A stretch of DNA of 64,000 nucleotides from WHSW01 sp963821025 (GCA_963821025.1 CAWGCG010000004.1:248001-312000); one strand, 5' to 3'. Shown: positions 18,568 through 27,183, counted from the stretch's first letter. A program made the numbers and translations. The notes: generated by a model not told the origin, from the letters alone.

Positions 18568-19419
18568 GTGCTGGGGCGCCGGGCGGTCACGATATTGGCG
18601 GGGGCAGCGCTGTTCGGTGGCGGTCTGCTCGCCGCCACCCTGACCGGCTCGAGCGAGCCAGCGGCAAGCGCCCGCGGCGCCGCGCCCGGCGATCGTGGCC
18701 TCGGTGGTGCCGTCTTTCTCTCCCACCTCAACGATCCGCGGGCGACCCCGGGCTTTCCCGGCGATCCGGCGTTCAAGACCTCGGTCCCGTTCACCGTCCG
18801 CGAGGACGGCTTCTACCTCCAGTACGTGAAGGAGGGCGAGCACACCGGGACCCACTGGGCGGCGCCCTGCCACTTCCACACGGGCGCCGCCTGTGCGCCG
18901 CAGCTCGAGGCCCGTGACCTGATCCTGCCCGCGGCTGTCGTCGATGTCCGCGCCCAGGTTCGGCGCAACGTCGACTACGCAGCGACGGTCGCCGACCTCA
19001 GGGGCTGGGAGCGAAGCTACGGGAGGCTGCCGCGGGGCGCCGCGGTGATCCTCTGGACCGGTTGCTCCAAGTACTGGGGCCGCGGCGACGAACCCCGCGC
19101 CCGCACGTACTACAACTGCGGCAGCGGGCGGCGCGGCTTTCACCAGCCCGGCTTCAGCCTCGCCGCGGTCAGGTGGCTGATCGAGCGCGGCGTCCTCGGC
19201 ACGCGCGGGGCGCTCGGCACCGACACCTTCGGACCCGACCCGGCCACGGACGAGCGCTTTCGCGAGAGCTCGCTGGTCCTGCGCCGCCACCGGATCGACC
19301 TCGAGAACCTCACCCACCTCGAGCGGCTGCGCCCCGCCGGCGCTTCGATCGTGGTCGGCGGGCCACGCAACTCGCGCGGCTCCGGGTCACCCGCGACGAT
19401 CTACGGCATCAACCGCTGA
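18568..19419 (+). CDS. Secreted cyclase-family (kynurenine formamidase-like) protein
   Basis: 283 residues. The N terminus (MLGRRAVTILAGAALFGGGL...) looks like a signal peptide or membrane anchor. The cyclase signature HTGTHWAAPCHF (about 92-103) resembles the metal-binding HxGTHxDxPxH of kynurenine formamidases, but the usual Asp is Ala here, so the metal site may be altered. Later ILWTGCSKYWG and GTDTFGPDP (substrate pocket region) support the family. Start is GTG 18568, preceded by gggag and a TAGGAT -10 (18533-18538), giving a short leader. The enzyme may hydrolyse an amide or lactone outside the cytoplasm; the substrate is unknown. Confidence 0.78.
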   Translation: MLGRRAVTILAGAALFGGGLLAATLTGSSEPAASARGAAPGDRGLGGAVFLSHLNDPRATPGFPGDPAFKTSVPFTVREDGFYLQYVKEGEHTGTHWAAPCHFHTGAACAPQLEARDLILPAAVVDVRAQVRRNVDYAATVADLRGWERSYGRLPRGAAVILWTGCSKYWGRGDEPRARTYYNCGSGRRGFHQPGFSLAAVRWLIERGVLGTRGALGTDTFGPDPATDERFRESSLVLRRHRIDLENLTHLERLRPAGASIVVGGPRNSRGSGSPATIYGINR

Positions 19420-19555
19420 GCGCCGCGGGGCGACCCGCATCGCAGGCGTCCTCGACGGGCACCGGCGTGAATCCAAGGCGATCTCGATAGTGGCCAACCG
19501 CCGCGGCGATGTCGCAGGGGGACGTCGAACAACCCTTGACTGCGAGCTTCGACTG
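19409..19555 (-). pseudogene. Remnant of a glyoxalase/VOC-family gene
   Basis: Read on the minus strand, this stretch gives a CDIAAAVGHYRDRLGF core, which matches the first beta-alpha unit of VOC proteins (AxxAxxFYRDxLGF), then a few residues and a TGA at 19409. The rest of the domain is missing. The 3' end overlaps the cyclase gene by 11 bases, and the strong promoter of the next gene lies in its N-terminal end. It is too short to be functional, hence a decayed fragment. Confidence 0.45.
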
Positions 19556-19565
19556 AACGTAGGGT
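19536..19565 (+). promoter_or_regulatory. Strong sigma70-like promoter for the beta-helix gene
   Basis: TTGACT (19536-19541), an 18-base spacer and TAGGGT (19560-19565). The -10 ends 12 bases before the ATG at 19578, so transcription probably starts just before the start codon. This is the clearest -35/-10 pair in the window. Confidence 0.7.
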
Positions 19566-19577
19566 CGGCAACGGGCC

Positions 19578-20834
19578 ATGACCTCCGGACTCCACCTCCG
19601 TCGCCGGGTGCGGCCAACCGACATCTTGTTCTTGGCTGTAGTCGTTAGCTGCGCATTGGCTTTCAGCGATCGTGCTCACGCGAGCCACGTCGGCTGCGGC
19701 GACACGATCACCGCCGACACGACGCTCGACAGCGATCTCGTCGACTGCCCGAACAACGGGATCGTGATTGGGGCGAACGGCGTGACGCTCGATCTGAACG
19801 GCCACACGATCGACGGTGACGGCGAGCCCGTCGACGACACGATCGCTCCCCGGGGCGTCCTCCTGCCTTGCCCAGATGACGAGCTGTGCGACGTCGGGAT
19901 CGCCAGCGAGAAACACAACCGGCTCACGATCAAAGGCGGTCGGATCAAGGAGTTCGGGGAGGGCGTGCTGACCGACAAGGCCAAGCATGTGCACCTGCGC
20001 CGATTGACCGTGGCGCGGAACCTCGATGCTGGAGTTCTCATTCTCAGATCGAGGGACGCCCGTCTGCGTCGGTCCACGGTCGCGCGCAACGCCTTCCTCG
20101 GCATCGCCTATATCCGGGTCACCCGCAGCGACGTGAGCAGAACCTCGGTCTTCGCAAACGGCCTCCACACTGACGAGGCGGGTATGGGCGTGTTCGGATC
20201 TGATGACGTCAAGATCAAGCGGAACTCGATCTCGCGCAACGGAGACATCGGGCTGATCACGTTTGAAGCCGACAACATCCGGATCAAGAAGAACACGGTC
20301 GCCGACCATCCCGAGGCGGGGATGCTGCTCGCGGGCGACGGCAACGAGGTCGCCTCCAACCGGGTAGTCCGCAACAGCGAGGGCATCGGTTTCGCCGGTA
20401 ACGACAACGCGGTCACGCGGAACCAGGTCATCGAGTCTGGCCTCTTCGGCATCAACCGTGACGGCGGCGACCGAAACCTGATCGCCCGCAACACCGTCCG
20501 CGGCGCAGGCAGGCAGGGCATCCTGGTGGGCGTCTACGGGTCGCCCAATGGCCGAGACAACGCGGTGATCGCCAATCGCGTGCGCGACGTTGGCCGCGAC
20601 GGGGTCCGCGTCGGGAAAAAGGTCACCGACACCGTGCTGAGGCGCAACCGCGTCAGGGGCGCCGACGACGACGGCATCGACGTCCGGCGCGCGTCCGCGA
20701 CGCTGACCCGTAATCGTGCCAGGCATAACCATGATCTCGGAATCACCGCGGCGGATGGCGTCACTGACGGCGGCGGCAACCGGGCGAGCGGGAACGGGGA
20801 TTCGCGCCAGTGCGTGAACGTGGCCTGTCGGTAG
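19578..20834 (+). CDS. Secreted right-handed parallel beta-helix protein
   Basis: 418 residues with an N-terminal signal peptide (RRRVRPTDILFLAVVVSCAL, cleavage likely after AHA near residue 36). The mature part opens with VGCGDTITADTTLDSDLVDC and GVTLDLNGHTIDG, then carries about ten 22-24-residue turns of the NosD/pectate-lyase-like type (for example NRVVRNSEGIGFAGNDNAVT, NQVIESGLFGINRDGGDRN). Such helices bind or cleave polysaccharides, but no catalytic triad can be assigned, so the function is open. Two Cys pairs near the N terminus could form disulfides. A strong promoter precedes it. Confidence 0.85.
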   Translation: MTSGLHLRRRVRPTDILFLAVVVSCALAFSDRAHASHVGCGDTITADTTLDSDLVDCPNNGIVIGANGVTLDLNGHTIDGDGEPVDDTIAPRGVLLPCPDDELCDVGIASEKHNRLTIKGGRIKEFGEGVLTDKAKHVHLRRLTVARNLDAGVLILRSRDARLRRSTVARNAFLGIAYIRVTRSDVSRTSVFANGLHTDEAGMGVFGSDDVKIKRNSISRNGDIGLITFEADNIRIKKNTVADHPEAGMLLAGDGNEVASNRVVRNSEGIGFAGNDNAVTRNQVIESGLFGINRDGGDRNLIARNTVRGAGRQGILVGVYGSPNGRDNAVIANRVRDVGRDGVRVGKKVTDTVLRRNRVRGADDDGIDVRRASATLTRNRARHNHDLGITAADGVTDGGGNRASGNGDSRQCVNVACR

Positions 20835-20875
20835 GAGGCTCCCGTCAGGGAACCGCATCTCGCTTGCCTATGCGA

Positions 20876-20948
20876 TGGCGAGGGGCGGAATCGAACCGCC
20901 GACACCACGATTTTCAGTCGTGTGCTCTACCAACTGAGCTACCTCGCC
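20876..20948 (-). tRNA. tRNA-Phe (anticodon GAA)
   Basis: The minus strand folds as a 73-nt cloverleaf: acceptor GGCGAGG/CCTCGCC, D arm GCTCAGTTGGTAGAGC, anticodon stem CACGA/TCGTG with loop CTGAAAA (anticodon GAA), T arm GGCGG-TTCGATT-CCGCC and discriminator A. The 3' CCA is not encoded. Confidence 0.97.
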
Positions 20949-21137
20949 GCGGCGGGTCAGGTTAGCGCCGGGGGCCCGGTGCCCGCGGCCGCAGAGCTCC
21001 GCCAACACGCCGGGGCGAGTTTCTTCCGCATGGCGATCCTTTCTCGCCCCGGCGGGGGCGCCCACCGTCGCCTCGTCGCTGGACCGGTCCGGCTCAGACA
21101 TCGCTTCTGGCTCCCTGCGATCGGATCGCCGGAGACG

Positions 21138-22358
21138 CTATATCCCGTCGCCCTCGGCGGCAGCGACCGCCGCGACCGTCTCGACCGCAGTCTCCACCGG
21201 CGGCAGCGCCTCGATTGCCCCCGCGATTCGTCGCGCGCCGCGTGCGAAGCCGGGATCGTCGATCACCTGCCGGACCGCGCCCGGGAGCTCGCCCAGAGTC
21301 TCGGCGGAGGGCAGTGCCAGCACCCTGCGCGTCCCCCGCTCCCGTGCCAGGGAGAGGCCGGCGCCGGCGCGCGCCACGGCATCGCCGTTGTCCCACTGAT
21401 CGGCGCTGAACAGGGGCACGACGACCAGCGGAGTGCTGTGGGCGAGCGCCCCGAGCGTCGACCCGTAGCCACCGTGACAGACGATCGCCGCCGCCGCGGG
21501 GGCGACGTCGTCGTGCGGGACCCAGGTCTCCACGTGAACGTTGTCCGGAACCGGGCCGAGCTCGGCGAGGTCGCGGGTGAACTCGCCGGTGGTCACCAGG
21601 ACCCGCACCGCCAACGGGGCGATCGCCTCGATCGCAGCGCGGTAAAGCTCGGGGTAGTAGGGCAGGTGCGAGCCGGCGGTCACGGAGCCGAAGGTCACGT
21701 AGACGAGCGGGTCGTCGTTGCCGGGCCACCAGTCGGGGAGTGACGACGAGGGCACGGGAGCGCCGAAGCGGAAGCGATGGGTTCGCCGGGGGACGGTCGC
21801 GGCCGGATCCTCGAGCGCCTTCGGCATCATCGTCAGATAGGGCGCCGCCCGCAGCCGCTCGCCGGCCGGGTCGGGGTCGAGCCCGAGCGCCGCCCTCGGC
21901 GCCTCGAGCTCGGGGGCCGCGAGCTCGATCGAGCGCTGCTCGACCGTCGCCAGCCCGAGGCCGATACGCACGATCGGGATCCCGTGGAGCTCGGCGACGA
22001 GGGTCGAGCCGAACTCCCAGCTCTCGCGGACGATGATCTGGGGGCGCAGGCTCTCGACCGCCGCCCGCAACCCCGGCAGCCCGGCCCTTACGTCGATCCC
22101 GGCGAAGAAGCGGCCGATCATCTGCTCGTCGGCGCTCTCGACGTCGAGCGCGCCGAACTGCTCGAGCAGCGGCATCCACTCCTCCCGCGGCGGGTCGTCG
22201 AAGGGCACGAAGGCGAGTCCGGCGCGCTTCACGTTCGCCTCCATCTGGCGCTGCGCGGCGACCGCCACCTCGTGGCCGGCGCCCAACAGGGCGTGCGCGA
22301 AGGGGACCATCGGTCCCAGGTGCCCGGAGCTGCCGCGGGTGGTGAAGAGGACCCTCAC
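21138..22358 (-). CDS. UDP-glycosyltransferase, GT1/MGT type
   Basis: 406 residues, two Rossmann-like halves (GT-B fold). The N terminus MRVLFTTRGSSGHLGPMVPF has the family's HLGP motif. The C-terminal donor-binding part has LVYVTFGSV, TWVPHDDV, and CHGGYGSTLGALAHSTPLVV with VPLFSADQWDNG, as in macrolide- and sterol-type GT1 enzymes that use UDP- or dTDP-sugars. Start is GTG 22358, overlapping the helicase stop (GTGA), so the two are coupled. Acceptor unknown. Together with folP and mrfA it forms a compact minus-strand operon; the functional link between them is not obvious. Confidence 0.9.
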   Translation of the reverse strand: MRVLFTTRGSSGHLGPMVPFAHALLGAGHEVAVAAQRQMEANVKRAGLAFVPFDDPPREEWMPLLEQFGALDVESADEQMIGRFFAGIDVRAGLPGLRAAVESLRPQIIVRESWEFGSTLVAELHGIPIVRIGLGLATVEQRSIELAAPELEAPRAALGLDPDPAGERLRAAPYLTMMPKALEDPAATVPRRTHRFRFGAPVPSSSLPDWWPGNDDPLVYVTFGSVTAGSHLPYYPELYRAAIEAIAPLAVRVLVTTGEFTRDLAELGPVPDNVHVETWVPHDDVAPAAAAIVCHGGYGSTLGALAHSTPLVVVPLFSADQWDNGDAVARAGAGLSLARERGTRRVLALPSAETLGELPGAVRQVIDDPGFARGARRIAGAIEALPPVETAVETVAAVAAAEGDGI

Positions 22359-24688
22359 CGCGCCTCGGCGGCGATCAGGTTGATGATCGAGTCCATGAGC
22401 GCGAGCGAGCCGGACTTGTGCAGGGGTTCGTTCAGGTTGCCGCACTTGGGGCTCTGGATGCAGGAGGGGCACCCGTCGGCGCACGGGCACTCGCCGACCA
22501 GGCGGGTCGCGTCGCCGACCAGGCGGGCGAACTCGTCGTAGCCGCGGCGCGCGATCCCGACCCCGCCCGGGTGGCCGTCGTAGATGAAGATCGTCGGCAG
22601 CCCGGTCTGGAAGTGGACGTTGGTCGACAGCCCGCCGATGTCCCAGCGATCGCACATCGCCAGCAGCGGCAGGACCGCGATCTGGCTGTGCTCGGCGGCG
22701 TGCAGTGCTCCCAGCAGGACCTCCTCGGGCAGCGCCCGCGGGCCGGCGAGCTCGTCACCCATCGCGTACCAGAGCGCCTGGGTGGGGAAGTTCTGCTCCG
22801 GCAGCTCGAGCCCCACCAGGTCGACCACCGAGTGGTCGGCGAGGCTCTTGCGCTGATAGGCGACGACCTGCTCGGTGACCGAGACCTCGCCGAAGTCGAG
22901 CTCGAGCTCGCCCCGCGGCCCGATCGCTCGCCGCGCCCCAACCGCCTCCACGTAGACCATCGTCTCCTTCTTCGGCTGCGTGTACCAGTCGCCGTCGAAG
23001 GCGTCGACGATCGCCCGGCGCTGGTCGAGGTCGAGCTCGGCGACCTCGTATGAGCGCCCCAGGTGCAGGTAGATCGCGCCGGGGTGGACGGTGGTGAAGG
23101 CGCGCTCGGCCTCGACCGAGCCGAGCAGCTCACCGGAGGTGCGCTCGACCACCGCCACCGAGTCGAGCGAGGCCGAGCGCAGGGAGATCTCGCCCGCGGG
23201 GAAGCCCGGCCCGCGCGGCAGGTAGCGATGGTCGCGGCTGCGGCGCAGCTTGCCGGTGCCGACCAGGGCGTCCGCACGGTCGCGCCAGCGCTCGCCCAGG
23301 ATCGCGTCGTCGTCGGCGCCGGGCTGCTCGCCGCTGCCCCCGAGCGGAGCCTCGTAGGCGGCGGCGAGCACGTGCGCGGTCTGGATTCGCTCGTTGGTGT
23401 GGTCGAGGATCGCCGCCTCGACCGGGCGGGACAGGAACTCGTCCGGATGGCGGCAGAAGAACTGGTCGAGGGCGTCGTCGCCGGCGATATAGAGCGCGAT
23501 CCCCTCGCTGCGCCGGCCGGCGCGACCCCACATCTGGCGCAGGCTGGCGACCGTACCGGGAAAGGTGACGCAGATCGCCGCATCGAGCTCGCCGATGTCG
23601 ATGCCGAGCTCGAGCGCGTCGGTGGCGACCACGGCGAGCAGCTCGCCGGCCGCCAGCTGCGCCTCGATCCCGCGTCGCTGCTGGGGCGTGTAGCCGGCGC
23701 GGTAAGGGGCGATCCGGCCGGCCAGTGCCGGCTCGCCGAGCTCCTCCAGTCGCATTCGGGTGAATCGCTGGATCAGCTCGATCCCGCGGCGACTGCGCAA
23801 AAAGCAGATCGTCCGCGAGCCGTTGAGGACCAGGTCGGCGAGCACCTCGGCCGCCTCGGAGAGCACCGAGCGCCGGGTCATCGTCTTCGGGTCGGTCACC
23901 GGCGGGTTCCAGACCGCGATTCGCCGCTGCGCCCTGGGGGCGCCGTCGGAGTCGACCAGCCGGAAGCGGGTCCCGGTCAGCTCCTCGGCGAGCTCGATCG
24001 GGTTGGCGATCGTCGCCGAGGCGAAGATGAAGCGAGGGTCCGAACCGTAGAGGCGGGCGACCCGGCGCAGACGGCGGAGCACGTTGGCGACGTGCGAGCC
24101 GAACACGCCCCGGTAGGTGTGCGCCTCGTCGACGACGATCCAGTCGAGGTTGGCGAGAAAATCGCCCCAGCCCTTGTGGTGGGCGAGCATCCCCATGTTG
24201 AGCATGTCGGGGTTGGTCAGCACCAGGTTCGAGCGCCGCCGGATCTGGGGCCGGTCGTCGCGCGGCGTGTCGCCGTCGTAGATCGCCTGGCGCAGTTCCC
24301 GCAGACCGAGCTCGGCGAGCTTTCGCGCCTGGTCCTGGGCAAGTGCCTTGGTCGGGTAGACGTAGAGCGCCCGAGACTTCGGGTCGCGGGCGATCGCGTC
24401 GAGGACGGGCAGGTTGAAGGCAAGCGACTTGCCCGAGGCGGTGCCGCTGGTGACGATCACCTCCCCCGAGCGGGCCGCCTCGAAGGCCTCGACCTGATGC
24501 GAGTAAAGCCCGTCGATCCCGGCGCGCCTGAGCGCATCGGAGAGCGCCGGCGCGAGCGCCGGCGGCGCCGGGCCGGGCCGCGCGGTGCGGGCCTGCTCGG
24601 TGGCGGTCCTGACCAGCCGGTCGTCGATCTCGCCGGCCTCGAGCAGCCGCTCCCAGGCCAGCGGCGGCGCGTCGAGCAGCCCGCTCAC
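22355..24688 (-). CDS. mrfA: MrfA/YprA-type DEAD/H helicase with C-terminal Cys cluster
   Basis: 777 residues. Helicase motifs: SGTASGKSLAFNLPVLDAIA (Walker A), IVVDEAHTYRGVFGSH (motif II), FASATIANP (III), ALELGIDIGELDA (V) and QMWGRAGRR (VI). The C-terminal domain has a Cys cluster (ECPCADGCPSCIQSPKCGN), probably binding zinc, and matches the Hrq1/MrfA family, 3'-5' helicases that repair mitomycin-type crosslinks. Start is GTG 24688, overlapping the folP stop (GTGA). Longer open frame upstream is inside folP and lacks homology. Together with Lhr this genome carries two large repair helicases. The symbol follows the B. subtilis name and is a family-level guess. Confidence 0.85.
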   Translation of the reverse strand: MSGLLDAPPLAWERLLEAGEIDDRLVRTATEQARTARPGPAPPALAPALSDALRRAGIDGLYSHQVEAFEAARSGEVIVTSGTASGKSLAFNLPVLDAIARDPKSRALYVYPTKALAQDQARKLAELGLRELRQAIYDGDTPRDDRPQIRRRSNLVLTNPDMLNMGMLAHHKGWGDFLANLDWIVVDEAHTYRGVFGSHVANVLRRLRRVARLYGSDPRFIFASATIANPIELAEELTGTRFRLVDSDGAPRAQRRIAVWNPPVTDPKTMTRRSVLSEAAEVLADLVLNGSRTICFLRSRRGIELIQRFTRMRLEELGEPALAGRIAPYRAGYTPQQRRGIEAQLAAGELLAVVATDALELGIDIGELDAAICVTFPGTVASLRQMWGRAGRRSEGIALYIAGDDALDQFFCRHPDEFLSRPVEAAILDHTNERIQTAHVLAAAYEAPLGGSGEQPGADDDAILGERWRDRADALVGTGKLRRSRDHRYLPRGPGFPAGEISLRSASLDSVAVVERTSGELLGSVEAERAFTTVHPGAIYLHLGRSYEVAELDLDQRRAIVDAFDGDWYTQPKKETMVYVEAVGARRAIGPRGELELDFGEVSVTEQVVAYQRKSLADHSVVDLVGLELPEQNFPTQALWYAMGDELAGPRALPEEVLLGALHAAEHSQIAVLPLLAMCDRWDIGGLSTNVHFQTGLPTIFIYDGHPGGVGIARRGYDEFARLVGDATRLVGECPCADGCPSCIQSPKCGNLNEPLHKSGSLALMDSIINLIAAEAR

Positions 24689-25530
24689 AAGCCCGCGCCA
24701 GTGATCGCAGCCGCTGTTCGCAGCGCATCGAGAGCGCTGACGTCGTGCAGGCGCAGTACCTCGGCGCCGTCGGCAACCGCCAGCGCGGTGGCCGCCAGGG
24801 TCGCCGCCTCCCGCCGCTCGGCTGCCGCCCGATCCTCCCATGAGCCCGAGAGCACCGCGCCGAGAAAGTCCTTTCGCGAGAGCGCGCAGAAGAGCGGTCG
24901 CCCGAGCGAGCGCAGCTGGTCGAGCCCGGCGAGGACCGCCAGGTCGTCGTCGGTGGAGAGGTCGAAGTCGAGTCCCGGGTCGAGCGCGATCCGCTCGGGC
25001 TCGATCCCGAGGAAGCGGGCGCGCTCGATTCGCTCGCCGAACCAGGCGACCAGGTGGGCGACCGGGTCGTCATAGCGCGGCGCGGCGCGGTCGACCCTCG
25101 GCGGGCCCTCGATGTGCATGAGCACGTAGCCGCAGCCGTTCGCGGCGACCAGCTCGAGCATCTCGTCGGTGCCGCCGCCAATGTCGTTGATCGCCGCCGC
25201 CCCGACGCCGATCGCGCTCCGGGCGACCGCGGGGGAGAAGGTGTCGGCGAGCACCGGTACGCCCGCCTCGGCCACCAGGCGCTCGACCGTCGGGATCAGC
25301 CGCCCCGCCTCCTCGCCGGCGTCGACGGGCGGCCCGCTGCGCGCGGCGACCGCGCCGACGTCGAGCAGGTCGAAGCCGGCCTCGACCAGCGCCAGCCCGT
25401 TGGCGATCGCCCGGGTCGGAGTCGCGCTGCGGGCAGCGGCGAAAAACGAGTCGTCGGTGACGTTGACGATCCCGGCGGCCTGTGAGGGCGGGAACTCGAG
25501 CACGCGGTCGGTCAGTCGCCAGGTGGTCAT
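24685..25530 (-). CDS. folP: Dihydropteroate synthase-like protein (folate pathway)
   Basis: 281-residue TIM-barrel of the FolP family, which condenses p-aminobenzoate with hydroxymethyl-pterin pyrophosphate. Conserved parts: GIVNVTDDSF (20-29), NDIGG (115-119), LMH (137-139), DPGLDFDLST (184-193), SRKDFLG (218-224) and RLHDV (260-264). Loop 2 is unusual: the canonical GESTRPG is DVGAVAARSGPP here (57-68), so the Glu-Ser-Thr part is lost while Arg64 remains. It could be a divergent FolP or a FolP2-like paralogue with weak activity. ATG 25530 has a -10 box overlapping that of the divergent HAD gene. It is the first gene of the folP-mrfA-UGT operon. Confidence 0.82.
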   Translation of the reverse strand: MTTWRLTDRVLEFPPSQAAGIVNVTDDSFFAAARSATPTRAIANGLALVEAGFDLLDVGAVAARSGPPVDAGEEAGRLIPTVERLVAEAGVPVLADTFSPAVARSAIGVGAAAINDIGGGTDEMLELVAANGCGYVLMHIEGPPRVDRAAPRYDDPVAHLVAWFGERIERARFLGIEPERIALDPGLDFDLSTDDDLAVLAGLDQLRSLGRPLFCALSRKDFLGAVLSGSWEDRAAAERREAATLAATALAVADGAEVLRLHDVSALDALRTAAAITGAGL

Positions 25531-25537
25531 CGACGTC

Positions 25538-25544
25538 TAAGTTA
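25538..25544. promoter_or_regulatory. Bidirectional promoter with superimposed -10 boxes (folP / HAD gene)
   Basis: The heptamer taagtta contains TAAGTT on the plus strand (25538-25543, 11 bases before ATG 25555) and TAACTT on the minus strand (25539-25544, 8 bases before ATG 25530). The two -10 boxes share five of six bases, so RNA polymerase could load either way. Confidence 0.6.
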
Positions 25545-25554
25545 GTGCGCGCCG

Positions 25555-26370
25555 ATGGCCCTGCGCTGCGTCTACACCGACCTCGACGGGACCCTGCTGG
25601 GGCCGCGCGGCTCGCTCTTTCGCGATCCCGATCAGAACTTCAGCCTGCGCCAGGCGCGGGCGCTGGAGGCCTGCCACCGGGCGGGGGTCGAGGTGGTGAT
25701 CATGTCCGGGCGCAAGGAGGCACAGGTGATGGCCGACGCCCGGCTGCTGGGCCAGACCTCCTACATCTACGAGGCCGGCTGCGGGGTGATGATCGAGGGC
25801 GAGCGCACCTACCTGACCGGCGACTGGATGCCGGATGAGAACGGGACCCCGGCCGAGAAGCTGCTCGATGCGGGCGTCCCCGAGCTGTTGTTCGAGCGCT
25901 TTCCGGGCAGGCTCGAGTGGCACGCCCCCTGGCACACGGGCCGCGAGCTCTCGCTGCTGATGCGGGGCAAGGTCGACGTCGCCGAGGCCAACGAGCTGCT
26001 GCGCGAGCACGACCACTCCGATCTGCGCTTCCTCGACAACGGCGCGATCGGTCGGCCGATGGAGGCGATCGAGGGCCCGACCCACGCCTACCACCTGGTT
26101 CCCGGAGGCGCGAGCAAGGCCAAGGGCGTCGCCTTCCACCTGCGCGCCCGCGGCTATGACCCCGAGTCGACGATCGCGATCGGCGACTCGGTCGAGGACC
26201 TCGAGTCGGCGCAATCGGTCGGACGCTTCTTCTGCGTCGCCAACGGGCCTGCGCGCGACGACGCCCTGCGCGAGGCGCTGCCGGGATTCGCCAACGCCAC
26301 TGTGACCGAGGGGGCGATGGGCGACGGCTTCTATGAGGCCGTGATCTCGACCCTGGCCGAGCACGGCTGA
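25555..26370 (+). CDS. HAD-superfamily sugar phosphatase (Cof/MPGP-like)
   Basis: 271 residues. HAD motifs: I YTDLDGTLLG (7-16, Asp9 nucleophile and Asp11), II VIMSGRKEA (Ser), III Lys in ASKAKGVA and IV IGDSVEDLESA with the metal Asp pair. The cap between motifs II and III is of the C2 type found in Cof-type and mannosyl-3-phosphoglycerate phosphatases. It probably dephosphorylates a sugar phosphate or phosphoglycerate derivative; this is inference. It is divergent from folP and converges with the SDR gene at a shared hairpin. Start ATG 25555 follows a -10 box. Confidence 0.85.
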   Translation: MALRCVYTDLDGTLLGPRGSLFRDPDQNFSLRQARALEACHRAGVEVVIMSGRKEAQVMADARLLGQTSYIYEAGCGVMIEGERTYLTGDWMPDENGTPAEKLLDAGVPELLFERFPGRLEWHAPWHTGRELSLLMRGKVDVAEANELLREHDHSDLRFLDNGAIGRPMEAIEGPTHAYHLVPGGASKAKGVAFHLRARGYDPESTIAIGDSVEDLESAQSVGRFFCVANGPARDDALREALPGFANATVTEGAMGDGFYEAVISTLAEHG

Positions 26371-26383
26371 GCGCGGGGCTCAG
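26367..26383. terminator. Shared hairpin at convergent HAD and SDR stops
   Basis: ctgagc (26367-26372) and gctcag (26378-26383) form a 6-bp stem with a 5-base loop. The left arm holds the TGA of the HAD gene and the right arm the TGA of the SDR gene on the other strand. Confidence 0.5.
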
Positions 26384-27183
26384 TCCAGTCGCGGCGCGGC
26401 GGTGCGCCCGCGAATCCGCGAGAGCAGCCGGTCGGTGAGCCGCGGGGCGACCCCATTGAGGCCGAGCAGTCTGACCGCGACTGGTAGGTAGACGTTGCGG
26501 TCGCCCGCCTCGACCGCACCGAGGATCGCCCGAGCGGCCTCGCTCGCCGCCATCGCCTCGTCGCCGCGGCGCCAGTCGGGCTCGGCGTCGGGCTCGTGAG
26601 CGTGGAGGTCGGTCTCGACCTCACCCGGGAACACGGTGGTCACCGAGACCCCGGTTCCCGAGAGCTCGTGGCGGAGCGCCTCGGCGAACCCGCGGTCGAA
26701 CGCCTTGGTGCCGCCGTAGACCGCTGCCCAGGGGAAAGCGCGCAGGCCTGCTCCCGAGGAGGTGACGACGATGTGCCCGCGAGCGCGATCGAGCATCCGC
26801 TCCAGCGCTGCGCCAACCGAGTAGACGGTGCCGAGCACGTTGGTGCGGATCATCTCCTCGGCGCGCTCGAGCTCGACATCGGCGAACGGTCCGTAGTGGG
26901 CGATCCCGGCGTTGGCGAAGAACAGGTCGATCGGGCCGGCCCGCTTGGCGAAGCGCTCGATCGCGCGCTCGATCTCGCTGCGCCTGGCGACGTCGGCGAC
27001 CAGGACGAGATGCTCGCCGGCGGCCGGCGCTGGTAGCTCGCCAAGCAGCTCCGCGAGCCGGTCGCGCCGGCGGGCGACGAGCCCGACCCGGACGCCCCGG
27101 GAGGCGAGCTCGACCGCAAGCGCGCGGCCGAGCCCGGCCGAGGCCCCGGTGACTATCGCGTTGCTGTCGGGCTCGATTCGCAC
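26380..27183 (-). CDS. Short-chain dehydrogenase/reductase
   Basis: 267 residues. Rossmann motif VTGASAGLGRAL (11-22), DVARRSEIE acidic site, FFANAGIAHYG (NAG motif), VTSSGAGLRAF (catalytic Ser) and AVYGGTKAF (Tyr-X3-Lys). The sequence after GASAGLGR runs VELASRGVRVGLVARRRDR, where the Arg pair after the second beta strand suggests NADP. Start is a GTG at 27183; a longer open frame exists but has no support. It is divergent from the DtxR-type gene over 61 bases. Substrate unknown; members often act on lipids or quinones. Confidence 0.9.
   Translation of the reverse strand: MRIEPDSNAIVTGASAGLGRALAVELASRGVRVGLVARRRDRLAELLGELPAPAAGEHLVLVADVARRSEIERAIERFAKRAGPIDLFFANAGIAHYGPFADVELERAEEMIRTNVLGTVYSVGAALERMLDRARGHIVVTSSGAGLRAFPWAAVYGGTKAFDRGFAEALRHELSGTGVSVTTVFPGEVETDLHAHEPDAEPDWRRGDEAMAASEAARAILGAVEAGDRNVYLPVAVRLLGLNGVAPRLTDRLLSRIRGRTAAPRLD

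Noticed and set aside
20868..21101. Minus-strand ORF of 77 codons ending GEVAQLVEHTTENRGVGGSIPPL
   Set aside because: This is the translation of tRNA-Phe and its flank. The VAQLVEHTTENRGVGGSIPPL string is a known artefact of reading a tRNA gene as protein.
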